From Fibrobacter sp. (GTDB lineage Bacteria; Fibrobacterota; Fibrobacteria; Fibrobacterales; Fibrobacteraceae): 45,772 nucleotides of DNA. A program made the position numbers and the translations under genes. The notes below the pieces were generated by a model. The model did no database searches and was not told where the DNA came from. It saw only the letters and a list, made by a program, of their open reading frames with translations. The stretch lies in the NCBI GenBank assembly GCA_024398815.1, contig JAKSIL010000022.1, positions 1-45,772 on the forward strand, written 5' to 3'. Shown here piece after piece: positions 1 to 7,549 of the stretch; position 1 is the first letter of the stretch; every line of letters begins with the position of its first letter.

Positions 1-209
1 GCAAATTTTACCCATTTTTTAAAATTATTGTTCTAGCCCAGTATTTGCAAGGGTCTGAGGCAATTTTGGGTATCCAAATGACACATTAGCCGAAAAATTT
101 GATTCCTTAGGTGAAAAAAAAACACAAAAGCGAAATTCAACTAAAAAAAAAGAATCAAAAGCGAAAAACAACGCCTCAGAGCCCGCATCCACCCGAACCA
201 GATTAGCCA
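1..209. other. AT-rich intergenic stretch, no gene seen
   Basis: This stretch is A/T-rich with long A runs. I see no convincing coding frame, RNA gene or promoter in it. It precedes a decayed transposase fragment and may be debris from the same insertion. Confidence 0.4.
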
Positions 210-452
210 ATGGCGAGCCTTCTTTCTACAGAATGCGACAAGCGTCTTTTGACCTCGCTCTCGACGGACTTCTGGAGAACGTCGAAACAGGAGGACATCT
301 ACATCAGGGGCTATGAAACGGTAACCTAGTGCAGGCAAGGCTTGAAGGTGTTCATGACTCGCTATAACGACGTCAGGTTGCATTCATCCCTTGACTGGAA
401 CACGCCTTCGGATGTATATTTTAAAAGGGTTCGTCTAGACAATGTCGCCTAG
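210..452 (+). pseudogene. IS3-family transposase C-terminal remnant (broken)
   Basis: The plus-strand frame ending at TAG 450-452 reads like the C-terminal end of an IS3-type (OrfB, DDE integrase) transposase. It has KQEDIYIRGYETV, then a stop, then YNDVRLHSSLDWNTPSDVYF, matching the family pattern of K-E-I-Y followed by Y-N-x-x-R-x-H-S-S-L and T-P-x-x-V-Y. An in-frame TAG at 327-329 interrupts it where the family usually has Glu, so one base change explains the stop. The part before about 282 has no clear family match and may be shifted or rearranged. The catalytic domain and the other IS end are not visible. It cannot encode a working transposase and is best read as an old insertion scar beside the lipoprotein array. 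Confidence 0.75.
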
Positions 453-582
453 GCCTGAAAAATCAACTAGGAATACAAATTTTTCTGTTGGAAAAAGTGA
501 ACCACTAAAAACTATTTACAGGGGCGATGTCAAATAAAGTTTGCCATTCATCAAGTGCTCTTCAAAGTCTGTTCAAGTTCAT
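453..582. other. Intergenic stretch between IS remnant and lipoprotein array
   Basis: About 130 bases with no coding frame. It could contain one end of the old IS element, but I could not match an inverted repeat. No terminator is evident for the leftward lipoprotein genes. Confidence 0.3.
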
Positions 583-1143
583 CTAATCAAACAGGAAAGG
601 CCCCACCCTCACCGTATTTTTCTCTTTTAGCTTTACCTTTACTTCTTTTGACTCAATATGCCCATCTTCCGGGAACTTGAAGGAAACATAGACCGTCATA
701 TAAACCTCCTTGATGTCCCTTGAAATTTCGGGATAAGGAAAGTAGGCATATACTTCGTCATTTTCTAGAAGTTCAAAATACTGCGACTTAAACACTTCTT
801 TTTGCCAAACTTTATTATTTCTGGCATATTGAAATTTTGGTTTGTCATTCACTTTTTTATACACACTATCACCAGCCATCAACACCAGCGAATCCATTCG
901 AACCGCCATATTTTTCAAAGAATCGTCATCCAAATATTTTGTATCAATTTTCAAGCGAGCGTCACAATTGATGTAATCCTTAGCGCTGCATGAATACAAA
1001 TCGTATGTCGTAGCAATGATTGACCAATGTTCCATAACAGGGACATCCCCTTGCTCCGCTACAAAACTACGAATCTTGCAATAGCAGCCTTCCTGCATCA
1101 AGAGAATCAATATCAAAGCGAAATAAACAAACTTTTGAATCAT
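583..1143 (-). CDS. Small putative lipoprotein, paralog 1 of array
   Basis: About 186 residues, family not recognised. The N-terminus is a short basic segment, a hydrophobic stretch and then EGC, a weak lipobox, so an exported, probably lipid-anchored protein is likely. It shares a clear pattern with the next three genes: C-Y-C-K near the N-terminus, V-P-V-x-x-H-W, a DxDSLKN segment, R-x-D-S-L/M-x-x-x-x-G-D-x-V-Y-K, then E-V-Y-M-T-V-Y-V-S-F-K-F-P-E-D-G-H-I-E-S-K near the C-terminus. ATG 1143 directly follows a possible GTG start at 1146; an AAGGA-type ribosome site lies 9-12 bases upstream. It is last in a leftward series and begins 18 bases after its neighbour. Function unknown. Confidence 0.7.
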   Translation of the reverse strand: MIQKFVYFALILILLMQEGCYCKIRSFVAEQGDVPVMEHWSIIATTYDLYSCSAKDYINCDARLKIDTKYLDDDSLKNMAVRMDSLVLMAGDSVYKKVNDKPKFQYARNNKVWQKEVFKSQYFELLENDEVYAYFPYPEISRDIKEVYMTVYVSFKFPEDGHIESKEVKVKLKEKNTVRVGPFLFD

Positions 1144-1164
1144 CACGACAAATTTTCCTTTACA

Positions 1165-1704
1165 TCAAAACCACTTTGTCTCGGCATTTTCCGTCAGTTT
1201 CATTTTCACCTTTCCCGACTCAATGCGACCATCTTCCGGATGTTTGACAGAAACATAGGCAATGACGTAGATTTCCTTGATGTCCCTCGGAACAATTGGG
1301 AAAGGGTAATAATCATATGATTTATGCTCATCTATCAGCTGGAATACATTGGAATAGAGCCTATAACCGCTGTAATTGTAATTCTTTCTTGCATATTCAA
1401 AATCATTTTTTCCGTTGATTCTTTTATACACGCTGTCCCCCGCCACTAACTCCAGGGAATCCACTCGGATGGCCTCATTTTTCAAGCTATCTTCGTCCAA
1501 GAATTTTTTTTCAATGCTCACGATTGCATCGACATTAACATGGTCACTTTGAGAAAAAGAATTACTATCGTGAGCCCTAAAAATAACAGTCCAATGTTCA
1601 AAAATCGGCACATTGTCTTTTTCAGCATCAAAATGGCGATACGACCAACATCCATTAAGGGAAATGGACAATAAAATCAATGCAAGTAAAAGAACATTTT
1701 TCAT
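1165..1704 (-). CDS. Small putative lipoprotein, paralog 2 of array
   Basis: 179 residues with a signal sequence ending SLNGC, a plausible lipobox (Leu at -3, Gly at -1, Cys at +1). It carries the family segments V-P-I-F-E-H-W near residue 35, R-V-D-S-L-E-L-V-A-G-D-S-V-Y-K in the middle and H-P-E-D-G-R-I-E-S-G-K near the end. It is more diverged than the two members to its right, including F-R-H in place of K-W-R-G after the lipid cysteine. A GGA ribosome site lies about 9 bases before ATG. It lies 29 bases after its upstream neighbour and is probably cotranscribed. No known family is recognised. Confidence 0.7.
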   Translation of the reverse strand: MKNVLLLALILLSISLNGCWSYRHFDAEKDNVPIFEHWTVIFRAHDSNSFSQSDHVNVDAIVSIEKKFLDEDSLKNEAIRVDSLELVAGDSVYKRINGKNDFEYARKNYNYSGYRLYSNVFQLIDEHKSYDYYPFPIVPRDIKEIYVIAYVSVKHPEDGRIESGKVKMKLTENAETKWF

Positions 1705-1733
1705 AATTGATTTTCCAATTTTACGAGACGTAA

Positions 1734-2279
1734 TCAGATTCCCTCTCTATCCCAAGGAGTCCATGTTACACCGGTTTTCTCGTGCAATGTCATTTCAACC
1801 TTTTTGGATTCAATATGTCCGTCCTCTGGGAACTTGAAGGAAATATAGACAGTCATATAGACTTCCTTGACGCTACGGGGAATCAGAATAAAAGGGGATT
1901 TGTTATCAATATTTAAATGCATAGAAAACCATTCTAGGCCTCTTGATTCCTTATATTTTACAGCATGTCTAAAATCCCTTTTTTCATTAATATTTTTGTA
2001 AACTTCATCTCCGACAACAAATTCCATGGAATCAATGCGAGAAGCGACGTTCTTTAGCGAATCCGGTCCTACATACTTTTGTTCTATGGCTAAGCAAACA
2101 TAACAGACAACATCATCCGACTTGCTACACCTTTCAATGTCAAATACTTTCGGTTCAACCACCCAGTGGTCCAAAACAGGGACTTCAACGCCCTCAACGA
2201 CAAAACCGCGCCATTTGCAGTAACACCCATCTAACACCAAAGACAATAGAATCAAAGTACGTAAAAGAATTTTATGCAT
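1734..2279 (-). CDS. Small putative lipoprotein, paralog 3 (tandem duplicate A)
   Basis: 181 residues, signal sequence ending VLDGC, then C-Y-C-K-W-R-G-F. Cysteines after the anchor (ERCS, VVCYVC) could pair in the periplasm. The first ~95 and last ~45 residues are nearly identical to the gene at 2401-2952, at DNA level too, but the middle segment after Y-K-N-I-N-E-K is different in sequence and length. The start is ATG 2279 with GGTAGGAGAG upstream. It is part of a recent tandem duplication (unit A about 1734-2355, unit B about 2401-3028). Function unknown; the variable centre suggests a binding surface, but that is inference. Confidence 0.75.
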   Translation of the reverse strand: MHKILLRTLILLSLVLDGCYCKWRGFVVEGVEVPVLDHWVVEPKVFDIERCSKSDDVVCYVCLAIEQKYVGPDSLKNVASRIDSMEFVVGDEVYKNINEKRDFRHAVKYKESRGLEWFSMHLNIDNKSPFILIPRSVKEVYMTVYISFKFPEDGHIESKKVEMTLHEKTGVTWTPWDREGI

Positions 2280-2400
2280 AACCAGTACTCTCCTACCAGA
2301 ACAGAAAACCGTCCACGACTTCTAATGTAATATTTTCCGGGATGGATGAGAACTTGTTCACACGAATTGGCTGGCCAAAAGGGTTGTTCAAAGGAAATTG

Positions 2401-2952
2401 TCAGATTCCCTCTCTATCCCAAGGAGTCCATGTTACACCGGTTTTCTCGTGCAATGTCATTTCAACCTTTTTGGATTCAATATGTCCGTCCTCTGGGAAC
2501 TTGAAGGAAATATAGACAGTCATATAGACTTCCTTGACGCTACGGGGAATCGGAATAAAAGGATTGTAATCATATTCCTTATATGGCTCCTGGAAATGCA
2601 AACTTTGAGAGAACCAATCCACATTGCCTTTTACAGTATATTCGAAATTTTTCTTTTCATTGGCAACCTTGTAAACTTTATCCCCGACCACAAATTCCAT
2701 GGAATCAATGCGAGAAGCTACGTTCTTTAGCGAATCCGGCCCTACATACTTTTGTTCTATGGCTAAGCAAACATAACAGACAACATCATCCGACTTGCTA
2801 CACCTTTCAATGTCAAATACTTTCGGTTCAACCACCCAGTGGTCCAAAACAGGGACTTCAACGCCCTCAACGACAAAACCGCGCCATTTGCAGTAACACC
2901 CATCTAACACCAAAGACAATAGAATCAAAGCAAACAAGAGAATTTTATGCAT
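2401..2952 (-). CDS. Small putative lipoprotein, paralog 4 (tandem duplicate B)
   Basis: 183 residues from ATG 2952, chosen over an upstream start because GGTAGGAGTG sits at normal spacing and the protein then begins with MHKILL and the signal sequence ending VLDGC. It is almost identical to paralog 3 except for residues about 100-130, where it has a longer segment rich in Tyr, Phe and acidic residues that is closer to paralogs 1 and 2. The C-terminal WTPWDREGI is shared with paralog 3 only. It probably sits in the outer membrane or periplasm as a lipoprotein. Function unknown. Confidence 0.75.
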   Translation of the reverse strand: MHKILLFALILLSLVLDGCYCKWRGFVVEGVEVPVLDHWVVEPKVFDIERCSKSDDVVCYVCLAIEQKYVGPDSLKNVASRIDSMEFVVGDKVYKVANEKKNFEYTVKGNVDWFSQSLHFQEPYKEYDYNPFIPIPRSVKEVYMTVYISFKFPEDGHIESKKVEMTLHEKTGVTWTPWDREGI

Positions 2953-2994
2953 AATCAGTTCACTCCTACCAGAACAGAAAACCGTCCACGTCTT

Positions 2995-3023
2995 CAAATG
3001 TAATATTTTCCGGAATGGATGAG
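2995..3023 (-). promoter_or_regulatory. Possible promoter of lipoprotein paralog 4
   Basis: On the minus strand a TACATTTG element (plus 2995-3002) matches the TAnnTTTG pattern seen at other genes here, with TTCTCA about 17 bases upstream as a weak -35. It would give a 5' leader of about 40 bases with a good ribosome site. The duplicated copy upstream of paralog 3 has TACATTAG instead, so it may be weaker. The same bases can also be read as the tail of a coding frame. Confidence 0.35.
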
Positions 3024-3033
3024 AACTTATCGT

Positions 3034-3525
3034 CTACTTAAAGTGCGAGGAATAGGCCAGGACAACTCTTGGATTCGGAACATCCTTCAAATATTTAATC
3101 TGTTTAAACTTTATCCGCAATGTTCCTCCAGTTTCAAGGTCGAATCCCTCCGGCACATCAAAATAAACTCCCGCGCCGCCATCTATTGGACATGCAAATG
3201 CTGAAACATGGCAAATCAACAAATCATTCGACGTTGAAAAAGTTGAGTCCCCTATTGAAAAAGTCATATAATCTATACGGTCATTTTTATCATAATAGTT
3301 GTTACATCCTGTAAAATTAAACGATTTATCCCAGCAAATCGAAAAATTTGTGCCATACCTTATATAAGGGACCTCAAAAACCTGTTCTTCTTCGGAATTC
3401 ATATCAACTGGAGCCTCCCAAATTATATCAGATCTTGAAAATGGGTTCCTATAATATCCATCAATTTTAATAGGAGAACATCCACCCATGATTAGGCATA
3501 ATATTGTCAGAGCAATTTTTTTCAC
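3034..3525 (-). CDS. Putative lipoprotein, divergent member of the array
   Basis: About 163 residues. A basic, hydrophobic N-terminus ends in IMGGC, a plausible lipoprotein signal. The segment R-I-D-Y-M-T-F-S-I-G-D-S-T-F matches R-x-D-S-M-x-F-V-x-G-D-x-V-Y of its four neighbours, and C-W-D-K/C-N-N-Y parallels their mid-protein cysteines, so I read it as a distant paralog. The C-terminus (G-G-T-L-R-I-K-F, then L-A-Y-S-S-H-F-K) differs from theirs. No ATG is available: GTG 3525 has AGGGGG seven bases upstream, and TTG 3528 is the alternative. It is first in the leftward series. Confidence 0.65.
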   Translation of the reverse strand: MKKIALTILCLIMGGCSPIKIDGYYRNPFSRSDIIWEAPVDMNSEEEQVFEVPYIRYGTNFSICWDKSFNFTGCNNYYDKNDRIDYMTFSIGDSTFSTSNDLLICHVSAFACPIDGGAGVYFDVPEGFDLETGGTLRIKFKQIKYLKDVPNPRVVLAYSSHFK

Positions 3526-3604
3526 CAAAGAACCCCCTGTAAAGAAGTACTATGCATATAGCTATAAGGAGAACCCCTCTTATTAGACTCCACAATGATC
3601 CACG

Positions 3605-4564
3605 CTAAACCGATGCGTTAATCCGCTTCCAGCCTTCTTCGGGGATTTGCGCGCCCATGACCTGCACGACTTCGTTCGAAACGACGCTTCCGAGTTTTCC
3701 GGAGCGTTCCATGTCCCAGCCGTTCATGTAGCCATACAGGAATCCCGAAGCCCAGAGGTCGCCGGCGCCGGTCGTATCGATAGCCTTCGCGGTTCCCGCC
3801 GAAACACGGGTCACGACACCATCCTTTGCAATCAGGGCGCCGCGCTTTCCGATTTTCACCACGGCGACTTTCGCCTTTTGCTGAAGCACTTCGAGGGCGG
3901 CCTCTTCCTTGACTCCGGCATAGGCAAAAGCCTCGTCTTCATTCGCGATGATAATGTCAATCATCTTCCTGTCGAAAAGTTCGTCGAAGAGGCCACGGCA
4001 GGCATTCACCACGTTAAACGAGCTAAAATCAAGCGCAGTCTCCACCCCCAGCGAACGTGCGAGTTCAAAGGACTTCTTGAAGCATTCCCCGTTAAACGCG
4101 CGGTAGCCTTCGGCATAGAGCAGGCCCACGCCATCGTAAAGCGCCGGGACAAAGTCGTCGGAGCCCAAAAAATCAGAAGCGCCAAGATATGTCCACATGG
4201 AGCGTTGAGCATCGGGCGTCACCGCAGAAAACACGCAGCCCGTCGCGGCATCCGAAAAGCCCATCCTGGATTCCACGCCGTTATTCTTCAGGTGTTCCTG
4301 GAACAGCCGTCCCAGTTCATCGTTTCCAATCTTGCTTATAAACGCAGCCTTGCCGCCCAGGCGCGAAAGCCCGACCATGGTGTTGCAGGTGGAGCCGCCG
4401 GGTACGCGCAGGGGCTTTTCGAGATTCGAGAGGAACTTTTCCATCTGCGGCCAGTCGACCATGTTCATGCCACCCTTTTGCACGCCCTGCGCAGCAATCC
4501 ATTCGTCGGAAACGTTCGCGAGAATATCGACCAGGGCAGCGCCCATGCCAAGCACCTTTTTCAT
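3605..4564 (-). CDS. PfkB-family carbohydrate/nucleoside kinase
   Basis: 319 residues, a full-length PfkB (ribokinase-type) kinase. The sugar-binding motif P-G-G-S-T-C-N is at 55-61, and the C-terminal signature D-T-T-G-A-G-D at 263-269 supplies the anion hole and catalytic Asp269. The N-terminal GMGAALVDIL and G-G-M-N/VDW segments resemble bacterial adenosine-kinase-like members, so phosphorylation of adenosine or a related nucleoside or sugar with ATP is likely; the exact substrate cannot be read from sequence. It starts at ATG 4564, sharing a base with the stop of the rhomboid gene, so the two are translationally coupled. It is last in a long leftward run. Confidence 0.85.
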   Translation of the reverse strand: MKKVLGMGAALVDILANVSDEWIAAQGVQKGGMNMVDWPQMEKFLSNLEKPLRVPGGSTCNTMVGLSRLGGKAAFISKIGNDELGRLFQEHLKNNGVESRMGFSDAATGCVFSAVTPDAQRSMWTYLGASDFLGSDDFVPALYDGVGLLYAEGYRAFNGECFKKSFELARSLGVETALDFSSFNVVNACRGLFDELFDRKMIDIIIANEDEAFAYAGVKEEAALEVLQQKAKVAVVKIGKRGALIAKDGVVTRVSAGTAKAIDTTGAGDLWASGFLYGYMNGWDMERSGKLGSVVSNEVVQVMGAQIPEEGWKRINASV

Positions 4565-5463
4565 TACATACCTCCGCGGCGACGGCGAAGCCTTTCGCCG
4601 GCCTTGAGCAAAAATTGACGTTCGGTTTCGGTCAGCGAGTTGAGTCCGTCGCTGTTCACCTTCCTTAAAATTTCGTCCATGCGCTTCTGCTCATCGACGT
4701 AAAAGACTTCGCCTTCCAAAACTTCGGGTTCATCGGCCCCGCGGGATTCATCCGCCTCGCGACGATTCTGCGAAGAAGAACGCCATCCGCCATCTTCCAC
4801 GTGCATCCTGGTTTTGCGGAACCCGCCCTGCAACTTGCGGAAACCGCCCCCGTACAATGCCATGTAAATAAAGCCTGCGGCAACGCCGCCCAAGTGAGCG
4901 AAGTGCGCCACCCCGTCGTTGGAATGCGCCATGAGCAAATCGAACAGCACCATGACCCACATGGCGTGCTTGAGCTTCATGGGGATAAAGAAGAACATCA
5001 GTATGCGGCCTTCGGGGAAGAACTTGTAGCAGGCCACGAAAATGCCCATCAAGGCTCCGCTCGCACCGATAATCGGATTGTTCGTAAGGCCAAGGGAGCA
5101 AAGGATAAAGCTGAAGAACGCCGCGAACACGCCGCAAAAAAGGTACATGGCGGTAAAGTGCTTAGCGCCCATGTATTCGCAGACACTGCTGCCGAACATC
5201 CAGAGCATGAGCATATTGAACACAAAGTGCCAAAAATCCACATGCACGAACATGTAGGTCACGTAGCGCCAGGCCTCCAGCGGGCTCGTCGGGAAAAAGG
5301 CGCCAAAATAGACGATGTAGTCGCGCACGTTGCCGTAGCCGGCTCCGGGCAGGTTCAAATGGAGGCCCATCATGGAGCCCAGAAAAAAGGCGACTGCAAA
5401 AATCACGGCATTCGCAATCAGCAGCACGCGGATGGCCTTGGGTAAAAATCTAAAGGGTCTCAT
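4564..5463 (-). CDS. Rhomboid-family intramembrane serine protease
   Basis: 299 residues. Several membrane helices lie between about 12 and 205. The family marks are present: H79 and N83 in W-H-F-V-F-N, the catalytic serine in G-A-S-G (S135) and the paired histidine in A-H-L-G-G (H190). It should cleave transmembrane substrates in the inner membrane. After the last helix comes a charged cytoplasmic tail of ~95 residues rich in Arg and Glu, a common extra. The start overlaps the coaD stop by 4 bases and its own stop touches pfkB. Substrates unknown. Confidence 0.9.
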   Translation of the reverse strand: MRPFRFLPKAIRVLLIANAVIFAVAFFLGSMMGLHLNLPGAGYGNVRDYIVYFGAFFPTSPLEAWRYVTYMFVHVDFWHFVFNMLMLWMFGSSVCEYMGAKHFTAMYLFCGVFAAFFSFILCSLGLTNNPIIGASGALMGIFVACYKFFPEGRILMFFFIPMKLKHAMWVMVLFDLLMAHSNDGVAHFAHLGGVAAGFIYMALYGGGFRKLQGGFRKTRMHVEDGGWRSSSQNRREADESRGADEPEVLEGEVFYVDEQKRMDEILRKVNSDGLNSLTETERQFLLKAGERLRRRRGGM

Positions 5464-5969
5464 TTATTCTTTCCAAATTCAGACAGTAGTTTCGCCACGA
5501 CACAAACCGGTACGAACTTCACGAGGACCTTTCGCAAATCCTTTCGAGAAGAACCGCACTTGACAAGTTCACGCACGGCGCTGCTGCTCACGGACAGGTG
5601 CTCAGGCGCGCTGAACAGCAAAACAGTTTCGGTTTCGGCGCAAAGCTTTTTGTTGTTCCACGCGACGGTCTGTTCGTAGTCGAGGTCGGCAGCACCGCGC
5701 ACGCCACGCACCAGGTAGCTTGCCCCCACCGACTTCATGAAATCAACCGTCAAGCCTTCGTGCACGGCGACCTTCACGTTCCTGAAATCGACAACGGCAT
5801 CCTTGACAAGGTTTGCCCGCACGAGAGCATCGAACATGCATTTTTTACTCGCATTCTGGGCGACCACAATCCAAAGGGTGTCAAAGAGGCCAGAAGCTCG
5901 TTTGACAATATCCAGGTGGCCCAAAGTAAAGGGATCGAAAGAACCGGCAAATACTGCAATTTTCTTCAT
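5460..5969 (-). CDS. coaD: Phosphopantetheine adenylyltransferase
   Basis: 169 residues from ATG 5969; an earlier TTG start is possible but the family begins at MKKIAVF. It transfers AMP from ATP to 4'-phosphopantetheine, the penultimate step of coenzyme A synthesis, in the cytoplasm. The nucleotidyltransferase motif G-S-F-D-P-F-T-L-G-H is near residues 9-18, R-G-V-R sits in the middle (around residue 88) and the S-V-S-S-S-A-V-R-E motif in the C-terminal half; length is normal (~160). It follows rsmD by 10 bases, a pairing seen in many bacteria, and overlaps the rhomboid gene. Confidence 0.95.
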   Translation of the reverse strand: MKKIAVFAGSFDPFTLGHLDIVKRASGLFDTLWIVVAQNASKKCMFDALVRANLVKDAVVDFRNVKVAVHEGLTVDFMKSVGASYLVRGVRGAADLDYEQTVAWNNKKLCAETETVLLFSAPEHLSVSSSAVRELVKCGSSRKDLRKVLVKFVPVCVVAKLLSEFGKNK

Positions 5970-5979
5970 ATACCACAAT

Positions 5980-6534
5980 TTACAAATTTGCGCGGTATAT
6001 CAACAAGGACGATTCGCCATATTTGCGAATGTCCACCTTCTTTTCCGCTTCATCCAGCTTCGCCCAAAGAGGCAAATCGCGGCTCGGAGCCTCGAACACG
6101 GCCACACCGCCCGGATTCAGCCATTCTAGGAAACTTCTCAAGTCCGGATACTCCATGCCCTTGAACGGCGGGTCGGCGTAAATCAGGTCGAAGCCCTCGT
6201 TTGCGCAGAGTCCGTCTTTCGGAAGCGCAAGGGCGTTCTTTTCTAACAACGTAAGTTTCGATGAAAGGTTCAACGACTTGTAGGCATTGTAAACCAGGTG
6301 CGCCTGCGAATGGTTCAGCTCGACCGCCACGACGCTCGAGGCACCGCGCGAAATCGCCTCGATGCCCATGATGCCCGAACCGGCAAAAAGGTCGAGCACG
6401 CGAAAGTTTTCGACACCCTGCAAAATGTTGAAGAGAGCCTCCCTTGTGCGAGAGGCCGTAGGCCTTGTCTTGTTGCCATCTGGGGACGGGACGTTTCGCC
6501 CCCGCAGGCTTCCACCGGTTATGCGAATAGGCAT
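5980..6534 (-). CDS. rsmD: 16S rRNA (guanine(966)-N2)-methyltransferase
   Basis: 184 residues, usual size. It methylates N2 of G966 in 16S rRNA using S-adenosylmethionine. R-I-T-G-G at 4-8, R-P-T-A-S-R-T-R-E at 24-32, the SAM-binding D-L-F-A-G-S-G at 48-54 and the catalytic D-P-P-F at 121-124 are all intact. ATG directly follows the stop of the PilN/PilO-like gene with one base between, and coaD follows 10 bases later, so the housekeeping pair is cotranscribed with pilus-type genes. Confidence 0.95.
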   Translation of the reverse strand: MPIRITGGSLRGRNVPSPDGNKTRPTASRTREALFNILQGVENFRVLDLFAGSGIMGIEAISRGASSVVAVELNHSQAHLVYNAYKSLNLSSKLTLLEKNALALPKDGLCANEGFDLIYADPPFKGMEYPDLRSFLEWLNPGGVAVFEAPSRDLPLWAKLDEAEKKVDIRKYGESSLLIYRANL

Positions 6535-6535
6535 T

Positions 6536-7549
6536 TTACGGAACTACGAGGACTTCCATGCGAACGGAGGCCTGCATGTCCCTCTTCACGAGTTTCAAGT
6601 CGACCTTCTGGATACCCACGCGAACCTTGGATTCGGCGAGGGCCACGGCGAACTGCTGCAGCTGCGGGAAATCTGCGACGAACGAAACCTGGTAGGCATA
6701 GCGCTTGTACACGCCGAAGTCTTCAACAGAGGGTTTCTCGAGACCACTGAACGTTATTTTGTTCGCAACAGCCAATTCCTTGAGCGCCTTGATTTCTTCG
6801 GCGAGTTCAGCCGAGTGAACGAACGTCGTCACGGCGTCGAGCTTCACATTCTGCACATTGAACTGGCCAAAGGCCGTGATATCCGTGGCAGGCGCGTTCT
6901 CGGGAAGCGGCGGAGTCTTGAAGTTTTCGCTGACCGTCTTAATACGTTCCAGGAAGCTGCGCTGCGAAGTGGGCTTGGCCGACACACCGCGAACGTAGTA
7001 GAAGTTGGGAGACTGGAATACGCAATCGGAGAATCCGACGTCGTCGGGCGCAGCCGTGTTCAAGAACGAAAGGAACTGCGCAATAGCGGAGCGCTGGAAC
7101 GAAAGTTTTTCAAGCGGCAGGAACGAGAAGAAGTCCTTGCGGTTGTTGTTGTACAGAGCCTGCGGGTTTATTTCGCCCACGACCTGCTTGACCGTAAGGG
7201 ACTCGCGCTGCTTGATGGCGGCATCCGCCGCGGCAGCCTGGGCTTCGAGAGAACCGCCGGCAGTCGTAGTACGACCGGAACCCAAGGTCAAGGCGGCACG
7301 ACTCGGATCTTCGGCTCCAATCAAATCAAGGTACGGTTCGGGCAACAATCCCTGCAACTGCTTGGGAACGCCAAATACGCTGATGAAGCAACTGAAGGCG
7401 ACCACGGCAAATACGGCCGCGACGAGAACCGTGATGGCCTTTTTCTTGGACGACTTGCCCTGGGCCGCAATGTCAGTGACATGGACCGGGTTTACGTTGT
7501 CGAGGAGCGAAGCCTTTTCGGCGGCTTCTATCAAATTCAAACGAATCAT
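6536..7549 (-). CDS. PilN/PilO-like inner-membrane assembly protein
   Basis: 337 residues. About 37 cytoplasmic residues beginning MIRLNLIEAAEK are followed by one membrane helix (about 38-60) and a large periplasmic part. A short N-terminal tail with an N-L motif, one helix and ferredoxin-like alpha/beta periplasmic segments is the plan of PilN and PilO of type IV pili (GspL/GspM in type II secretion). The upstream gene, overlapping by 4 bases, is PilM-like, and PilM binds the PilN N-terminus in known systems. At 337 residues it is longer than usual PilN (~190), so it may combine PilN and PilO roles; this is inference. Sequence identity to the family is not obvious by eye. Confidence 0.55.
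   Translation of the reverse strand: MIRLNLIEAAEKASLLDNVNPVHVTDIAAQGKSSKKKAITVLVAAVFAVVAFSCFISVFGVPKQLQGLLPEPYLDLIGAEDPSRAALTLGSGRTTTAGGSLEAQAAAADAAIKQRESLTVKQVVGEINPQALYNNNRKDFFSFLPLEKLSFQRSAIAQFLSFLNTAAPDDVGFSDCVFQSPNFYYVRGVSAKPTSQRSFLERIKTVSENFKTPPLPENAPATDITAFGQFNVQNVKLDAVTTFVHSAELAEEIKALKELAVANKITFSGLEKPSVEDFGVYKRYAYQVSFVADFPQLQQFAVALAESKVRVGIQKVDLKLVKRDMQASVRMEVLVVP

Larger units (their letters stand above)
1734..3028. repeat. Recent ~625-bp tandem duplication with diverged centre
   Basis: Unit A (about 1734-2355) and unit B (about 2401-3028) each hold one lipoprotein gene plus ~75 bases of upstream sequence. The first ~145 bases of each unit are almost identical, and so are about 350 bases at the other end. 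A block of ~120 bases in between (about 1885-2005 and 2552-2675) differs strongly. A 45-base spacer separates the units. Confidence 0.8.

Noticed and set aside
3529..3604. Terminator before the PfkB gene stop or promoter palindrome around TATGCATA
   Set aside because: AACCCC/GGGGTT and short palindromes occur, but they do not form a consistent stem with a T run on either strand.
3647..4618. Plus-strand open frame opposite the PfkB kinase
   Set aside because: The kinase is clear on the minus strand; the antisense frame is rich in His and Arg with no motif.
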